From NCBI GenBank assembly GCA_037127255.1, contig JBANSL010000002.1, positions 11,824,001-11,888,000 on the forward strand: a DNA stretch of 64,000 nucleotides. The letters run 5' to 3'. The translations under genes and the position numbers were made by a program. The stretch comes from Persicaria tinctoria. Its lineage: Eukaryota; Streptophyta; Magnoliopsida; Caryophyllales; Polygonaceae. This document shows, in pieces, positions 10,771-22,053 of the stretch (positions are counted from its first letter, which is position 1; each line of letters starts with the position of its first letter). Below the pieces are notes generated by a model. That model saw only the letters and a list, made by a program, of their open reading frames with translations. It had not been told where the DNA came from and searched no databases.

Positions 10771-12351
10771 TATTGTATCACTTTTCGATGTTTATGTAAT
10801 ATTTTGTTTTCAACTCTTTCAATAAACTTAATATGTAGTAGTGACCCATCTTGGATATGTACGTTTATGAAAAATAATAATAAGCGAATTATTGAGGAAA
10901 TGAAAAATAAAAAGTAATTTAAGGGTCCAAGACTCGGGCTCACGAATGTGGGTGAAATAATAAAAAACTGAAATTGAGTTCTTAAGCTGATGTGACAGAA
11001 AAAAAGTAAGTTTATGGCCCGAAATGGGTCTCACCAATAATGAGCATGCTATGTTGGTTAAGCCCCCTTTGTATAGTATTTTATGTGGACGGTTATTGTT
11101 TCAATAAGCTTTTTTTATAGGAATTACCCTAAAATTTTACTATTTACACCCAAATTATTTTTTTTTAAATAAACCCTACGCCTTTTGAGTCGTAGGTGTG
11201 TGACTCAAGAGGCGCAACTATTTTTTTTCTATATACATACCTTGCCCCCTCTTGAGTCACACGTCTATGACTCATGAGGCGTAGGGTTTATTTTTTAAAA
11301 AAATAAAAAAAACTTGGATTTTTAGGTGTAAATAACAACACCCTTTTTTATTCACGCTTCGGTTTGACATCGATCAAACCGCATTATCAACTAGTGTTTT
11401 AAAACTTTTAGTTTTGATATTGGCTATGTTTGATGAAATAGTAGTTGAAACTGATCGATTGGTCAGCTAAAACTGATTGATTATTTTTGTTTAGTATATG
11501 TTAATAATCTATTATGAAATTTGGTAAATCTAGTTGTTAGAGTAGCTGAAGAAAGCCAATAAATATAAAACCAAAATTAAAGCTCTGAAAAGTTTAGGTC
11601 AGTAATTATTAAAAAGTTTCGATTTAAAAAGCTAATTAAATTAAATTAAAATATTATATTTATTTCATTTAAAACTGTATAATATCAAAATTAAAAGCTC
11701 CAGCTAAAATTACTTAATTGTTTATATATGATATATTTATATTATTTAGGGAGTATATATTTGTATTTAATTATTTTAGGCTTCAAATAAGGTCAACATT
11801 CGAAGCTAAAATTGCTTAATTGTCTATTTTGTGATATTATACTGTTGATCCTTAGAGTTGGATTTCTGTCTAAAATAATTATACACTAGTACTTTTCTCG
11901 TACCTTGTACGAGTGAGTATTTTTATTGAAATTTACCGCTTTAGTTCCCCCTCATACTATGAATATATATTCATTTCATTTGAATTGTTGTCATGTTATC
12001 AATTACAACCCTTGTTATAATACAATAACACTTACAATCACAAACAAAAGTCTTATAATTTCGGTCAAGTTTGACACCTTAAACGAAATATTCGACACAT
12101 TAATTTTTGATCTACTAACATATTGCTCTTGCTTCTTGTCATTTCGTTCTTCGAAATATTTGATTATCATGATGAAGTACTTTTTATCTTGAGACAATCG
12201 ATACTTCAGATTTGACAAAAAAATAGTAAATCACCTGCTTCTACGCTTCTCATAGTATCCCTCATAATTAAAGGCAAAGAAAAGAAACCTTATAGTTGTT
12301 AGCTTAAGAAAACCGAATTCGGATCTTTTATGATATTTTATCTATTACACA
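10771..12351. other. AT-rich spacer
   Basis: No gene is supported; short frames at 10828-11037 and 11926-12218 lack motifs. It contains the foldback at 11139-11336. It also has a MITE-like stretch from about 11424 ('ggctatgtttgatgaaatagtag', 'cagctaaaactg') whose far end was not resolved. Confidence 0.4.
11139..11336. mobile_element. Foldback element with TIR actatttacacc / ggtgtaaat
   Basis: The ends tatttacacccaaatt and tttaggtgtaaata are inverted repeats. Inner arms containing ccctacgcc..gagtcgtag and its inverse gactcatgaggcgtaggg continue the fold. Non-coding. Similar in end sequence and organisation to the small foldbacks at 8284, 9764 and 39518. Confidence 0.6.
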
Positions 12352-12902
12352 CAGTGGCGGAGCTGGGGGGTGCTCGAGCACCCCCCTGGCTCGAAAAAAA
12401 AAACAAAAACAAATAATTTTTTTTTTCCATATATTTAGTATTTTTAAGGTAATATAATACCTTTAAATGATATTTGAAACAAAAGTGCTATTTAGCTCAA
12501 GTGATAAGGGAAGGAAGGGAGAAAGTAAGGAGAATCAAAAGGTGTTGGGTTCAAATCCCACTTCCTTAACTTTCTTATTTGTTTTACTCTATCATTAATT
12601 CTTCTCCCTTTCTCTTTGTATTTTTTTTCTTTCTATTAACCATTTCATTAAAAATGTCATATTTATGTTTAAATTATATATTAAACCCTTTAATTTTTCA
12701 TCATTTTTCTATATATATTTTTGTTTCTCTTCTATTTTTTTTGGTTACTCTCAACTACTTAAATACAAAAAAATAAAAAAAAATAACAATTTTAGTGTTA
12801 TTTCAATTTTTTTAACAAAATCTTCTTATTAAGTATACACCAAAAAAAAATTTACGAAATTTTTTAAGCACCCCCCTAGCCGGAATCCTGGCTCCGCCAC
12901 TG
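12352..12902. mobile_element. Non-autonomous hAT element (CAGTGGCGGA family)
   Basis: The left end CAGTGGCGGAGCTGGGGGG and right end GGCTCCGCCACTG are flanked by the perfect 8-bp TSD ATTACACA (12344-12351 and 12903-12910). A second inner palindrome, ggtgctcgagcacc, follows the left TIR. No transposase; 551 bp. The same TIR family occurs at 16704-17556, and in diverged form at 23861-24574. Confidence 0.92.
12483..12576 (+). mobile_element. tRNA-like SINE fragment inside the hAT element
   Basis: Pol III-type internal promoter words are present in order: box A-like ttagctcaagtgataagg (12491-12508) and box B-like gggttcaaatccc (12547-12559), about 40 bp apart. It cannot fold as a tRNA gene by eye and sits inside a transposon, so a SINE head or tRNA-derived fragment is more likely. 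Confidence 0.5.
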
Positions 12903-12910
12903 ATTACACA

Positions 12911-13739
12911 TCATTCTACACCTTTTAAATTGATATAAATTATAAATTAATTTGATAAAGATACCTTAAGTTTAAATGTATAAACCTTATATAGCTAAAG
13001 AAATTTAAAAAAATGAACAATCAACAGACTATAAGGTATTAATGCCATTTTTTGTTGCCCTTAGGCCTTAACATCTTAGCAAGAGCATGAACAACTTCTC
13101 AGCATCCACCATTGTTACAAAGGCCACAAAACACAAACGTTTACATGAAGATGCGATTCTGTATTAATACTCCCTCCAATATTTAGATCCAATCTTAAAT
13201 CAAATATAAAAGCAAACCCAAAATGAAAAAGAAACTACCACAAGAATTACAAAAAAAAAAAAATTATCAAGCCCGTCAAGTGAACCTGTAACACCCCTTC
13301 TTAATACACTGAAGAGATGTTGCAGCGCCAACAATTACTCAGACTTTAATGTCTTCGATGGTTGACACGTTGTCCAGTGTGTTGTATGTTTCATGATCTT
13401 CTTCGCCTTCTTTCGATCTTATTCTTATGAGATAAATGCACGATATATTTTATGAAGGAAAAAAAACATTTGGGATTTCTTTCTCAGACCTTAACCAAAG
13501 AGTTCGGATCACGATCATAATTATGTCATCAAGACATTACCCTTAGATCGGGTGGAGAACATATGGAATTACAGTGGATGGATAAACACATCGAAGGACT
13601 AGAGTTTTTCCCCACCAATCAGGTAACACACGGAGTAAATAATCGATCCCTAACTCAACAATCTATCTGTGTTTGAGTGTAAAAGAGAAGCAGGGATAAT
13701 CCCTATAATATGAGATGGGCTTTGAATCTTAAATTTAGC
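12911..13739. other. Gene-free stretch leading into gypsy remnant
   Basis: AT-rich, with no exon recognised. A single Stowaway-type end (tactccctccaat, about 13169) has no partner. From about 13280 the composition becomes more balanced, so this may be further decayed Ty3/gypsy sequence. Confidence 0.35.
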
Positions 13740-14735
13740 AAATCCTTTTGTGGAATAGGTATTTTACTTTGTCCATCTTGCTATCATAGCTTCTCGATGA
13801 CGCTTTTAACTTAGAGCACCTTTTATAACATTGACTTTCCATGTCGTAATCCTTAATAAGCTCCGACCATATTATCTGACTTATGTTGATGTTCTTCCGA
13901 GTAACAATGTACTTCAGCTCTTATGATATGTGAAGATTTGGCACTGATCACCGTAAGGATTTTGTTGCTAGATATTCATACTGCTTGAGTTGCTTGGACA
14001 CAAACGTGAGCACCTTATCATCGTACATCATCACACACCTAGATCTTGCTTAGAAGCATCATTATACACTAGGTATTCTTCCCCATCTCTCGACAATGCT
14101 AGAATAGGTGCAGTGGTCAACCGCTTCTTCAGTTCATGAAAGCTTTGCTCGCACTTCTCATTTCACATAAACTTCTGAGACTTCCTCAAAAAAGAGGTGA
14201 GTGGCTGGGAAATATTCGAGAACCCCTCCACTAACCTTTTATAGTATCCGACTAGTCCCAAAAAACTTCCTTCACATTCTTTGGGTGAACCCAGTGTTTC
14301 ACTACTGAGATCTTCTGAGGGTCTACCATCACTCCCTCCTTAGATATGATATGGCCTCCTAGAAAGGCCACCTGCTTGATCTAGAAGTCACACATGGAAA
14401 ACTTAGCATAGATTTGATGTTGTCGCAGCACTGTTAATGTGGTCTGCAGATGCTCCTCAAGAGCTTCCTCACTCGGAGAGTAGATCAAAATATCATCGAT
14501 AAACAACACCACAAACTTATCCAGGTAGTCATGAAAACCCATGTTCATCAACTCCATAAACACAGTTGGGGCGATGGTCAAGCCAAAGGGCATCACCACT
14601 AACTCATAGTGTCCATATCTAGTCCTGAAAGCAGTCTTCAGGATGTCCTCCTCGCGAATCCGTAACCGATGATACCCAGAACGAAGATCGATTTTGGAGA
14701 ATACCCTTCGAACACTAATCGACTTATGCTACTAA
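13740..14735 (-). pseudogene. Ty3/gypsy polyprotein fragment (RT-RNase H)
   Basis: The reverse strand encodes a classic Ty3/gypsy reverse transcriptase core: [11 protein letters not shown], then [33 protein letters not shown] (catalytic xxDD present), and [13 protein letters not shown]. The RNase H part follows in broken frames (ELKKRLTTAPIL, VLTFVSKQLKQYE, WSELIKDYDM). Only 14381-14599 is an uninterrupted frame; stops and frameshifts break the rest. No LTRs were found around it. A dead retrotransposon remnant. Confidence 0.85.
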
Positions 14736-14837
14736 TGCGCCCTATGGTTGATGCCATCAACTATTGGCGTCGTATGATACGATTTGGCTTAGACTACAAG
14801 TTGGAAGGAACGATGGTCCTATGACCTATCTGATGAT

Positions 14838-15287
14838 GTGCTTCCACCAATGGATGCCATTTGCTACAAGATGGAGCCACAACCTTACAACTTGGTAAGT
14901 AAGACCATGATTGAAGTGTCACCGATCTATACTTATGAGAAGCATTGTTTTGATCGCACGGAGGCCGGAGAAAAGAGGCGTCTTCGACTAGAACACTTCA
15001 TTTGTGAGACATTGGATCATCCTAGTGAAGTGAATGAGCATATAAGAGAGTGGAGGTATCGAATGATCCATGACCTACCTTCAACAAGAGATGTAACAAC
15101 CTCATGGCAAATGAAGTGGCAGACAGAGAAGTTACAAAGGGTTGCAGAGCTACAAGCACTCGATAAGGAAATGGAGGAAGATTTAGAGTATGACATCAAT
15201 CGAGGTGTCATATTTAAGTATTTGAATCCATTGTCGGACATACGTCGTGGATATTACTTTCTTGTTTGTGGAAACCCTCATTATTAA
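14838..15287 (+). CDS. Unrecognised 149-residue open frame in TE-rich DNA
   Basis: An open frame of 149 codons, charged and helical in character (REWRYRMIH, EKLQRVAELQALDKEMEED), with no signal peptide, membrane segment or motif I recognise. It starts about 100 bp beyond the gypsy RT remnant on the opposite strand. Further short frames on the same strand follow at 15531-15761 and 15762-15950. The length is more than expected by chance in this AT-rich DNA. It may be a captured gene fragment or part of a transposon. No function is proposed. Confidence 0.3.
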   Translation: MLPPMDAICYKMEPQPYNLVSKTMIEVSPIYTYEKHCFDRTEAGEKRRLRLEHFICETLDHPSEVNEHIREWRYRMIHDLPSTRDVTTSWQMKWQTEKLQRVAELQALDKEMEEDLEYDINRGVIFKYLNPLSDIRRGYYFLVCGNPHY

Positions 15288-15988
15288 AGAAAAGCTAGAG
15301 AGACTTAAGACAATATTTCCATTCAATAATGGGTGAAGGACCTGCGTGTCCCTAGATGCCCAGTAGCCATTTCTAAGATATAGTATTTTCCGCATTTGAA
15401 AACTTCGAGACTCCTCGTAGTGTTGTTTGATGTTATGACACTATATAAGTATGAATTGGTGTTACGTTGGTTTTGGGAGTAATTATAATTTGGTGAAATT
15501 TTGGATGTCATATAAGTGAATAGGGTATAAATGACATCGAATGCTATCTATATGGCGAGGTTTTTTTTAGTATTATGTGCACCAATTAGGAAAGGCTGCA
15601 CATTATTGTTTTCTGTCAAGAGGATGAAGTTGGTTTATGGTAGGAAATTGTTAAGAGATCTCAAGGATGCAAACCGTCAATCGGCCCCTCGTTGGCAATT
15701 GCAGTACAACTTATCTAAGGAGGGAGAAGAAAGGAGAATTCTGACCCATACTCATAAATAGATGAAAGTAGTAGAGCAAGAGACGAGATGTTCAAAAGCC
15801 CTCACTAGCCTCCCAAGACTACAGATGTTACGAATGGATTGCCATTCCCTATACACTTATATGAACATTGAGGGGGAACGCAACATAATTGGACAATTTA
15901 ACCTAGACAAGAGTGTATACATGATGAGACAGATGCCAACGCACCAATAACTCAATATACTATGTACTACCAAATTGAGTTAATCGAT

Positions 15989-16110
15989 ATTCCGTTCGAT
16001 TTGAGAGCTACTCATTCTTTTACGGTTTAGAGTGTTGTCCATAGATTTAAGTTAGGTAGTGTGCCTTTAGACAAACCGTTTAGGGCCGAACTCTCTAAAA
16101 GAGGGAACAA
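15989..16110 (+). pseudogene. Ty3/gypsy aspartic protease remnant
   Basis: Reading forward: IPFDLRATHSFTV-stop-SVVHRFKLGSVPLDKPFRAEL. This matches the gypsy retropepsin pattern (LFDSGATHSF...V..LGL....L..PF.V), but the catalytic DSG is DLR and there is an in-frame stop. It is on the opposite strand to the RT remnant at 13.7-14.7 kb, so either the element was rearranged or there are two insertions. Confidence 0.6.
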
Positions 16111-16703
16111 TGATAGGAACGAAGATGTTGAGTCAATTTTCTATCGCTGAACCAACATTTGATTATCTTAGGAACTACGTACTCAAATGTTAAATGTTCA
16201 CAATCTTCCTTCATCGCAAATGTTCCTTCATTAGTTCCTCGCAATGTTCCTTCTAAACTCGAATCAAGAGGAAATGATCGATGAATTCTACTACTATTAG
16301 ATTCAGATGGGTAAGATCAATAGTAAGGCTTGTGAATTACCATCGTCGATGATAAAAAAAAATATCATAGGAAAATCACACCAAAATGAAATATCCCCAA
16401 AATAGAAACATTAAAAAAAAACAAAATTACATGGATATCTATGATGAATCATTTTAAGGCCATATTTTGCAAGGATAATGGGTATTTTTTTTATTATCTA
16501 AATATCATATTCATGTAAAACATCGCATACAACAAAGGTAAAATCATGTCATTTTACACAAACATGCTCAAACACTTTAACAAATTTCATAACATATTTT
16601 TGATTTATATGAATAGGCACAAAGATAATGTTCAAATGTCAATCTTGTCATATTAAAATCATAAAGAACGATTTATACACACATTAAGCTATTGCATTTT
16701 TCG
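16111..16703. other. AT-rich spacer
   Basis: No gene, repeat pair or RNA recognised between the protease remnant and the next hAT element. Confidence 0.4.
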
Positions 16704-17556
16704 CAGTGGCGGATTGCTCAAGGAGCAAACCCAGCCTTTGCTGGGTGAAAAGTTTTGGAGTTATGCTGCTTATGCATAAAAAAAATATATTGCTGGGTCA
16801 TTTTTATTTTGGGTGAGCTTAAATTTTTTTTTTGGTGGACTAGGTGAGCTTAATTTGATTTGAGCCCAAATTTCTTTTCCAAGTTCACTAATTCACCCTC
16901 CTTCCAGCAAAACATTACGTAGCAACACATTTCTTTTTGCCATTTATCAAACTTCAACCATATTCATTCAATTTCGATTTCCGAACACCTCTCCATGCCA
17001 ACTTCTTTAATCTAATTCTTTTAAATTCTTGAGGTATGTTTTCATTTTACTCTCTTCTAATTATTCTTTATTTAATTTATAATTTACTAAATTAGGATTT
17101 TGAATTGTTTGGTAATTTGATGGTAGACATTGAGATTAATATTTGATATCATCCATTTTTTTATGCTTATATATCATTTTACCGAGTAGTCAATTGTAAT
17201 ACAACATCACATGTACGATGCTCCATATAGAAAAATAATGTGTCGACACTATTGACACAGAGTAAGTTATTGACCATTTCTAAATGAATGTACAAAAAGA
17301 ATTGAATTATGTGAACCGAAAACTCAGTCGACGAGAGATCATAGAGCGCAATTTCGTTGTTCATATTTTATTTGTGATGAAACTATTTATTATTATGAAT
17401 GTCAAATAACTCTTATAATTGATAAACTTGAATTTCTTTTGTATTTTTATGAAGTACTATATAATAATATCGTATTTTGATTTGATAATTTTTTTCTCTT
17501 TGTGGTGACTATAATTTTTCCGCACACCTAACTTTCATACACTAGATCCGCCACTG
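16704..17556. mobile_element. Non-autonomous hAT element (CAGTGGCGGA family)
   Basis: The left end CAGTGGCGGATTGCTCAAGG and right end CTAGATCCGCCACTG are flanked by the perfect 8-bp TSD ATTTTTCG (16696-16703 and 17557-17564). 853 bp, AT-rich, no transposase domain. Same TIR class as 12352-12902. Confidence 0.92.
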
Positions 17557-17619
17557 ATTTTTCGTGTGTATCGATATATTATCTAATATATCATGCCATA
17601 GATTGATAAAACATAGGTA

Positions 17620-18030
17620 AAATCCTCCACCTTAATCAACTCCAATTTTACTTATACACACATCAAGCTACCCTCAACTAACCAAAAATTTATTTGTGTG
17701 CATTAACTAACCAATAAATTTCATTCTTATATTGCAAATATGTAAATATAACCATAGAAGCATTCCATGGAACACCTTATATTCAATACATTAACCCAAA
17801 ATCCTTTAACTTAATAAACCCCAATTTCACTTATACACACATCAAGATACCATATCAAGTAAACAATAATTTATTTGTGTGCATTAACTAAGCAGTAAAT
17901 TTCAGTATCATGATGCAAATATCTAAATATAACCAAATAAGCATTTCATCGAACGCCTTATATGCAATACATTAATCCCAAATCCTCCAACTTAATCAAA
18001 CTCAATTTCACTTATACAACATCAACCTAC
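17620..18030. repeat. ~180-bp tandem repeat, two full copies plus a partial third
   Basis: The anchor 'cttatacacacatcaag' recurs at 17651 and 17830 and, slightly changed, at 18011, giving periods of 179 and 181 bp. Copies share 'tttatttgtgtgcattaacta', 'gcaaatatstaaatataacc' and 'caatacattaa'. Divergence between copies is clearly visible. A short satellite-like array, non-coding. Confidence 0.85.
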
Positions 18031-18137
18031 CACCTATAATATGATACCTACATGAATACCCATTATTTATATATGAATTTATATTTTGTAAAATTCTTAT
18101 TGTCTTTAGTTTAAAGTTTCCTAAAATGAAAACCTAG

Positions 18138-18544
18138 TCTATATACATATACTAAAACCGCTGCATTGTCGCTTACGTGTCAGCCTGTGAGTGCATCTGC
18201 ATACGTGGTGGCGCGTGAGTGCATCTCGCAAAACTTTATCCCGTAAAAAAAGAAATCTAATACTCCTATAATTGGATAGTTCTAATCTATATAATTAAAA
18301 AATGATTAACTCATATAATTGGATGGATGAAATATTTTATAAACGAGTAAATAGTATATAAGGAAAAAACTATATCAATATAATTAAACGTAGTAATAGG
18401 TAGTAGTAGTAGTAGTATATTACTATATTTCATAGTCATAATTGCCAAAAATATTAAGAGATATATATGTAGTATTTGATATGTGCATTTATTTATAATG
18501 TTGTATTAATGTATTATCCGTGCATGGGACGGGGCCTACACTAG
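18138..18544 (+). mobile_element. Short Helitron-like element
   Basis: The 5' end TCTATATACATATACTAAAAC and 3' end ccgtgcatgggacggggcctacaCTAG|T fit plant Helitrons: TC start, CTAG end, and a short GC hairpin (CCGT...ACGG) about 10 bp from the end. No TSD is expected. 407 bp, no RepHel domain. It contains a GTA microsatellite at 18400-18416. Confidence 0.65.
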
Positions 18545-18654
18545 TTATATATAAAATGAGTTAATTAGTGGAATTCAGATCTAACCATCAACCTTAACTA
18601 GCTAGTTGATAATTAAAAGTTTCTTAAAAAAAAGTTATAGGCACACAAAAATTC

Positions 18655-19035
18655 AGATGGGATCCGTTATGGCTCCAAATCGCTTGTCCTCCAAAATGCC
18701 CCCCTTCCTATCCTCCAACCCCCTCCTCCTCACAAACCCCAATTGAAAAAAAATAGATTAAAAGAATAGATTAAAAGAATTTAAAAAATTAACCTTCTGA
18801 TGAGAGGGGACGAGATTGGGGACAGACGACTTAAACCCATCTGCTATGCCCAATCCACCACTGTCTCTCTCCCTGTGCCTTCTCCTAGTTCATCCCATTT
18901 ACTTATTTCCCTTTTAAAAGAAAATTCTTTAATTTTTTTCTTTAACCTTAGGGATGAGGAGGGAAAAACACCGGGCCCTGTCCCTTTGGAGAAAGGTGAT
19001 CCCGTACAACAAAAATTACAACTCTCGATTTCCCA
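18655..19035. repeat. Dispersed repeat, copy of a family also at 10.4 and 33.3 kb
   Basis: It shares ordered words with 33305-33500 (ggctccaaatc, tgtcctc, cccctc.tcacaa, aaatagattaaaa, gagaggg-gaca/gagg). It shares fewer with 10386-10550 (tgtcccctcc, tgtgagaaggg). The GGGACA/TGTCCC words at opposite sides suggest a foldback MITE. Ends not resolved. Confidence 0.4.
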
Positions 19036-19179
19036 ATCAATTAGAAAACCCTAAAAGCAAGCAAATGATTTACTCGACTCGATTACTTCAATTAATTAAA
19101 CCTAATTAAGTATTAGCCTCAGAGTTTCACATAAATATATATACAATGGATTAGTATAACAAATAAAAATACATACTCC

Positions 19180-19282
19180 TTGAATTAATTTGTAAATAAA
19201 GAGCGGTCATATCCGGGGTTCGAACTGGGGACCTTTGGATACTACCCGCAAGTCCTTTCCAGTGAACCATTCCGAAATGGTT
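19180..19282 (-). mobile_element. SINE, minus strand
   Basis: Flanked by a 17-bp duplication with one mismatch, ataaaaatacatactcc (19163-19179) and ataaaaacacatactcc (19283-19299). On the minus strand a box A-like tggttcactggaaagg precedes a box B agttcgaacccc. At 103 bp it is a short tRNA-derived SINE rather than a functional tRNA. Confidence 0.7.
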
Positions 19283-19299
19283 ATAAAAACACATACTCC

Positions 19300-21699
19300 G
19301 ATAATCGATATTAGAATACATCACTTTGTCAATATTAAATTTGCGATTATAAATTCCAATCGGTATTTTCAAATAAAAACGACCCTTCCAATCTTATTTT
19401 TCAATTGACGGTGCCATTAAGGCTTATTTAATAACATGTAATTGATTAATTAAGTGTGTTATTAAATTAGATTGCTCAATTTTAAAAATTAATTAAATTA
19501 AATTTATATATTTACCTTATTTTAAAACTGTAGAATATTAAAATTAAAAACTCCGAAAACCTATATGTATTGCCCAACATAACCTAAAATGTGAAATGTT
19601 ACCTATTTTAGGTAACAATTCATCTCATTTGGACAAACTAGGCCTCCATGTACATCCCAAACCCATTCAAGCAACGACACGTTAATGTACGTTTAGTTGA
19701 AGAAAATGTACGTTGAAGGTTAATTATATTCAGTACTATTTATACCATTATTAATGTAGGGATTTGCAAAGTAGCCCACCAATTTCTTTAATTAGCCTAA
19801 ATCAATGTAGGGCCCCACTAATCCCTAGCTACTACCTCCATTTCCTTTTCTAATTTCTATCTCCAATAATGAAAAATTAAATTCAACTTTTCTTTTTTCC
19901 CAACTTTTCGTTGCACTTATTGTTATTACGTCGTCAACTAAATTAATTATCACTCAACCACACTCTCTGTCTCCCAAAGCCTCATCGCCTTATTAATTTC
20001 AATAAATTGTTTTTTTTTTATTTAAATAACGTTATGATTATAAATTGTTTTCACATAATATGTTAGGCTTAAATTTGTTGCGCACATTTCCACAAGGGGC
20101 CTCCATTTAATTGATAAAATTAATAGCACTAATCTTAGGTTTAAGGGTGGGATAAACTAATCACTTATTTAGTTATTTTCACTATGCAACAAACAAAAAT
20201 AATTTATGTTTAAAAAGAAGCTAAGTCAATTATCACATGTTAGGGTGAGAATAAAATAAAATTATGGATGAAACAAGAAGTTAATTTGGTCTCCTGTGTG
20301 TTAAAGATTCTCTATTAATTAAGATTCGAATTTTTTATTATTTAATATTTAATTTAGAGGTAAAAATCCCTTATTAATACATCTTGTCCTTTATGAGAGG
20401 CGGATCTTTGCTTTGAAAAAATAAAATAAAAATTACGGTGTTTAATGTCAAATTTTCATAGTGAAATTTTTCTTTGATTAGTGTGATTACGGGTGTGTTT
20501 GTTTAATATTATATAGTTTTAAATTAAATAAAGCTAACATTATTAGTTAATTAGCGTTTTGGAATTGAATTTCCACCAGCCATCCACCCCGACCAACTTT
20601 TCAGAGCTTTTCCTTTTATATGCACAAATCTCCTCTTTTATCGGCTAGTTTTATCAGCTACCAATTCAGTTAAGGTTACCAAACACAGTACTAGCTTAAT
20701 TTAACATATTTTACACAATAAATCATTCAAATTAAGATACCTATTCAGTTACTCATTCAGCTACTGTTACGTCTAGCAGCAAAAATTTAAAGTATGGAGT
20801 ATAATGTAAGACACTCAAATATGATTTTTTTTTTTTTGAAGGCACCCTCAGTATAAGGGTTGTTGTGGAAACTCTTAGGAAATCACTTATTACGGGTCAT
20901 TATCAAAATACCCTAAAATTTAAAATAAAAGAAAGAGAAACAATTATAACTTACTCCGTATTACGTAATTATTTACATTAATTTAACCAATGGAAACTAG
21001 TAAGGTCTCGGATATTTGACCTATCAATTATACTACTAGTTAATTCCTTTCTATATTATTAGTACTCCTCTTATTAATGACGGAGTATTTATTTACCTAT
21101 TCAAGGAGTATTTGACCTATATATATACACGGAGTATTTAATTATCTCATAATACGGAGTATTATTAGTACTCCTCTTATTAATGGGAGATTATCTCATA
21201 CGAGCCAGTTGGGTACGTAACACATGTACAGTGTAATATTTAATTGTTTCGACAATAAATTCTATTAAAAAAATTCTATTTATATTTATATTGATATATA
21301 TATACATTCTTATCATTAAATTTATAAATTTTAAAAACTAAAACAAATATTTTCTAAAATAATTAAATTTAAAATATAATATATATTAATATAAATTTAT
21401 ATTTAAAATCATTAGTAAGTGTTACCTCCCATATAAGTATAACACCAGGTAATTAAGTTTCCTAATGAAGTGGACCTTTCATTACCTTTTTTATATATTA
21501 AAAAAATCAAAATATTCCAATCGAACGTTTATAAAATCTCAGTTGCCTAAGTTGGCTTTGCTTCCTCCCCACAAATATTAACTCCCACTCGCGCCTTCCC
21601 CCACCGGTATCGCCACCGCCGCCACCGCCGGCGATCCAATCCCAAAAAATCAAGAAAGATTGAATCCCGCCGGGAGCAGTGCTCGGTCGACCGATCGGT
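19300..21699. other. AT-rich upstream region of the glutaredoxin gene
   Basis: No exon recognised. Contents: a MITE-like segment about 20489-20700 (gggtgtgtttgtttaat ... ggttaccaaacacag), and clustered 'cggagtat/atactccg' words with a duplicated 'ttattagtactcctcttattaatg' block at 21057 and 21164. A TATA-like ttatatatta at 21491-21500 lies about 200 bp before the start codon. The 5' leader at 21600-21640 is rich in caccgccgcc. Confidence 0.4.
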
Positions 21700-22053
21700 A
21701 TGCAATTCGGAATCGACGCGGAGGATGAGTCACCGGAGGCGAGGATCAGGCGGCTAATAGACGAAAACCCGGTGGTGATCTTCAGCCGATCCAACTGCTG
21801 TATGTGCCACGTCATGAAGCGGCTCCTCTCCACCGTCGGCGTCCACCCCACCGTCATCGAGCTCAGCGAGGAAGAGATCTCCGCGCTCCCCCGCCCCTCC
21901 CCCGAGGAGCAGGAGGCGGGGGGAGTCGGCGCCGTCGCTCCCGCCGTCTTCATCGGCGGCACGCGCGTCGGCGGCCTCGAGAGCCTCGTCGCCCTCCACC
22001 TGAGCGGCCACCTCGTGCCTAGACTCGTCCAAGTCGGAGCTCTTTCGGTATGA
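21700..22053 (+). CDS. CC-type glutaredoxin (ROXY/GRXC6-like)
   Basis: A single exon of 117 residues. The ATG at 21700 (MQFGIDAEDE) is chosen over an upstream in-frame GTG because family members begin MQ-. The plant-specific CC-type active site C-C-M-C is at residues 33-36 in the context VVIFSRSNCCMCHVMKRLL. The cis-Pro glutathione-binding segment APAVFIGG is at 80-87, and the GGLESLVALHLSG helix follows. These features and LVP-LVQVGAL near the end point to the GRXC6 subgroup. CC-type glutaredoxins act with TGA transcription factors in development, stress and nitrogen responses. The usual C-terminal ALWL/ALWV is ALSV here (TCG in place of TGG). The gene is strongly GC-rich against AT-rich flanks and intronless, as is common for this family. 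Confidence 0.93.
   Translation: MQFGIDAEDESPEARIRRLIDENPVVIFSRSNCCMCHVMKRLLSTVGVHPTVIELSEEEISALPRPSPEEQEAGGVGAVAPAVFIGGTRVGGLESLVALHLSGHLVPRLVQVGALSV

Noticed and set aside
19195..19275. tRNA gene suggested by ggttcgaac
   Set aside because: Flanked by a target duplication and lacking a cloverleaf; called as a SINE.
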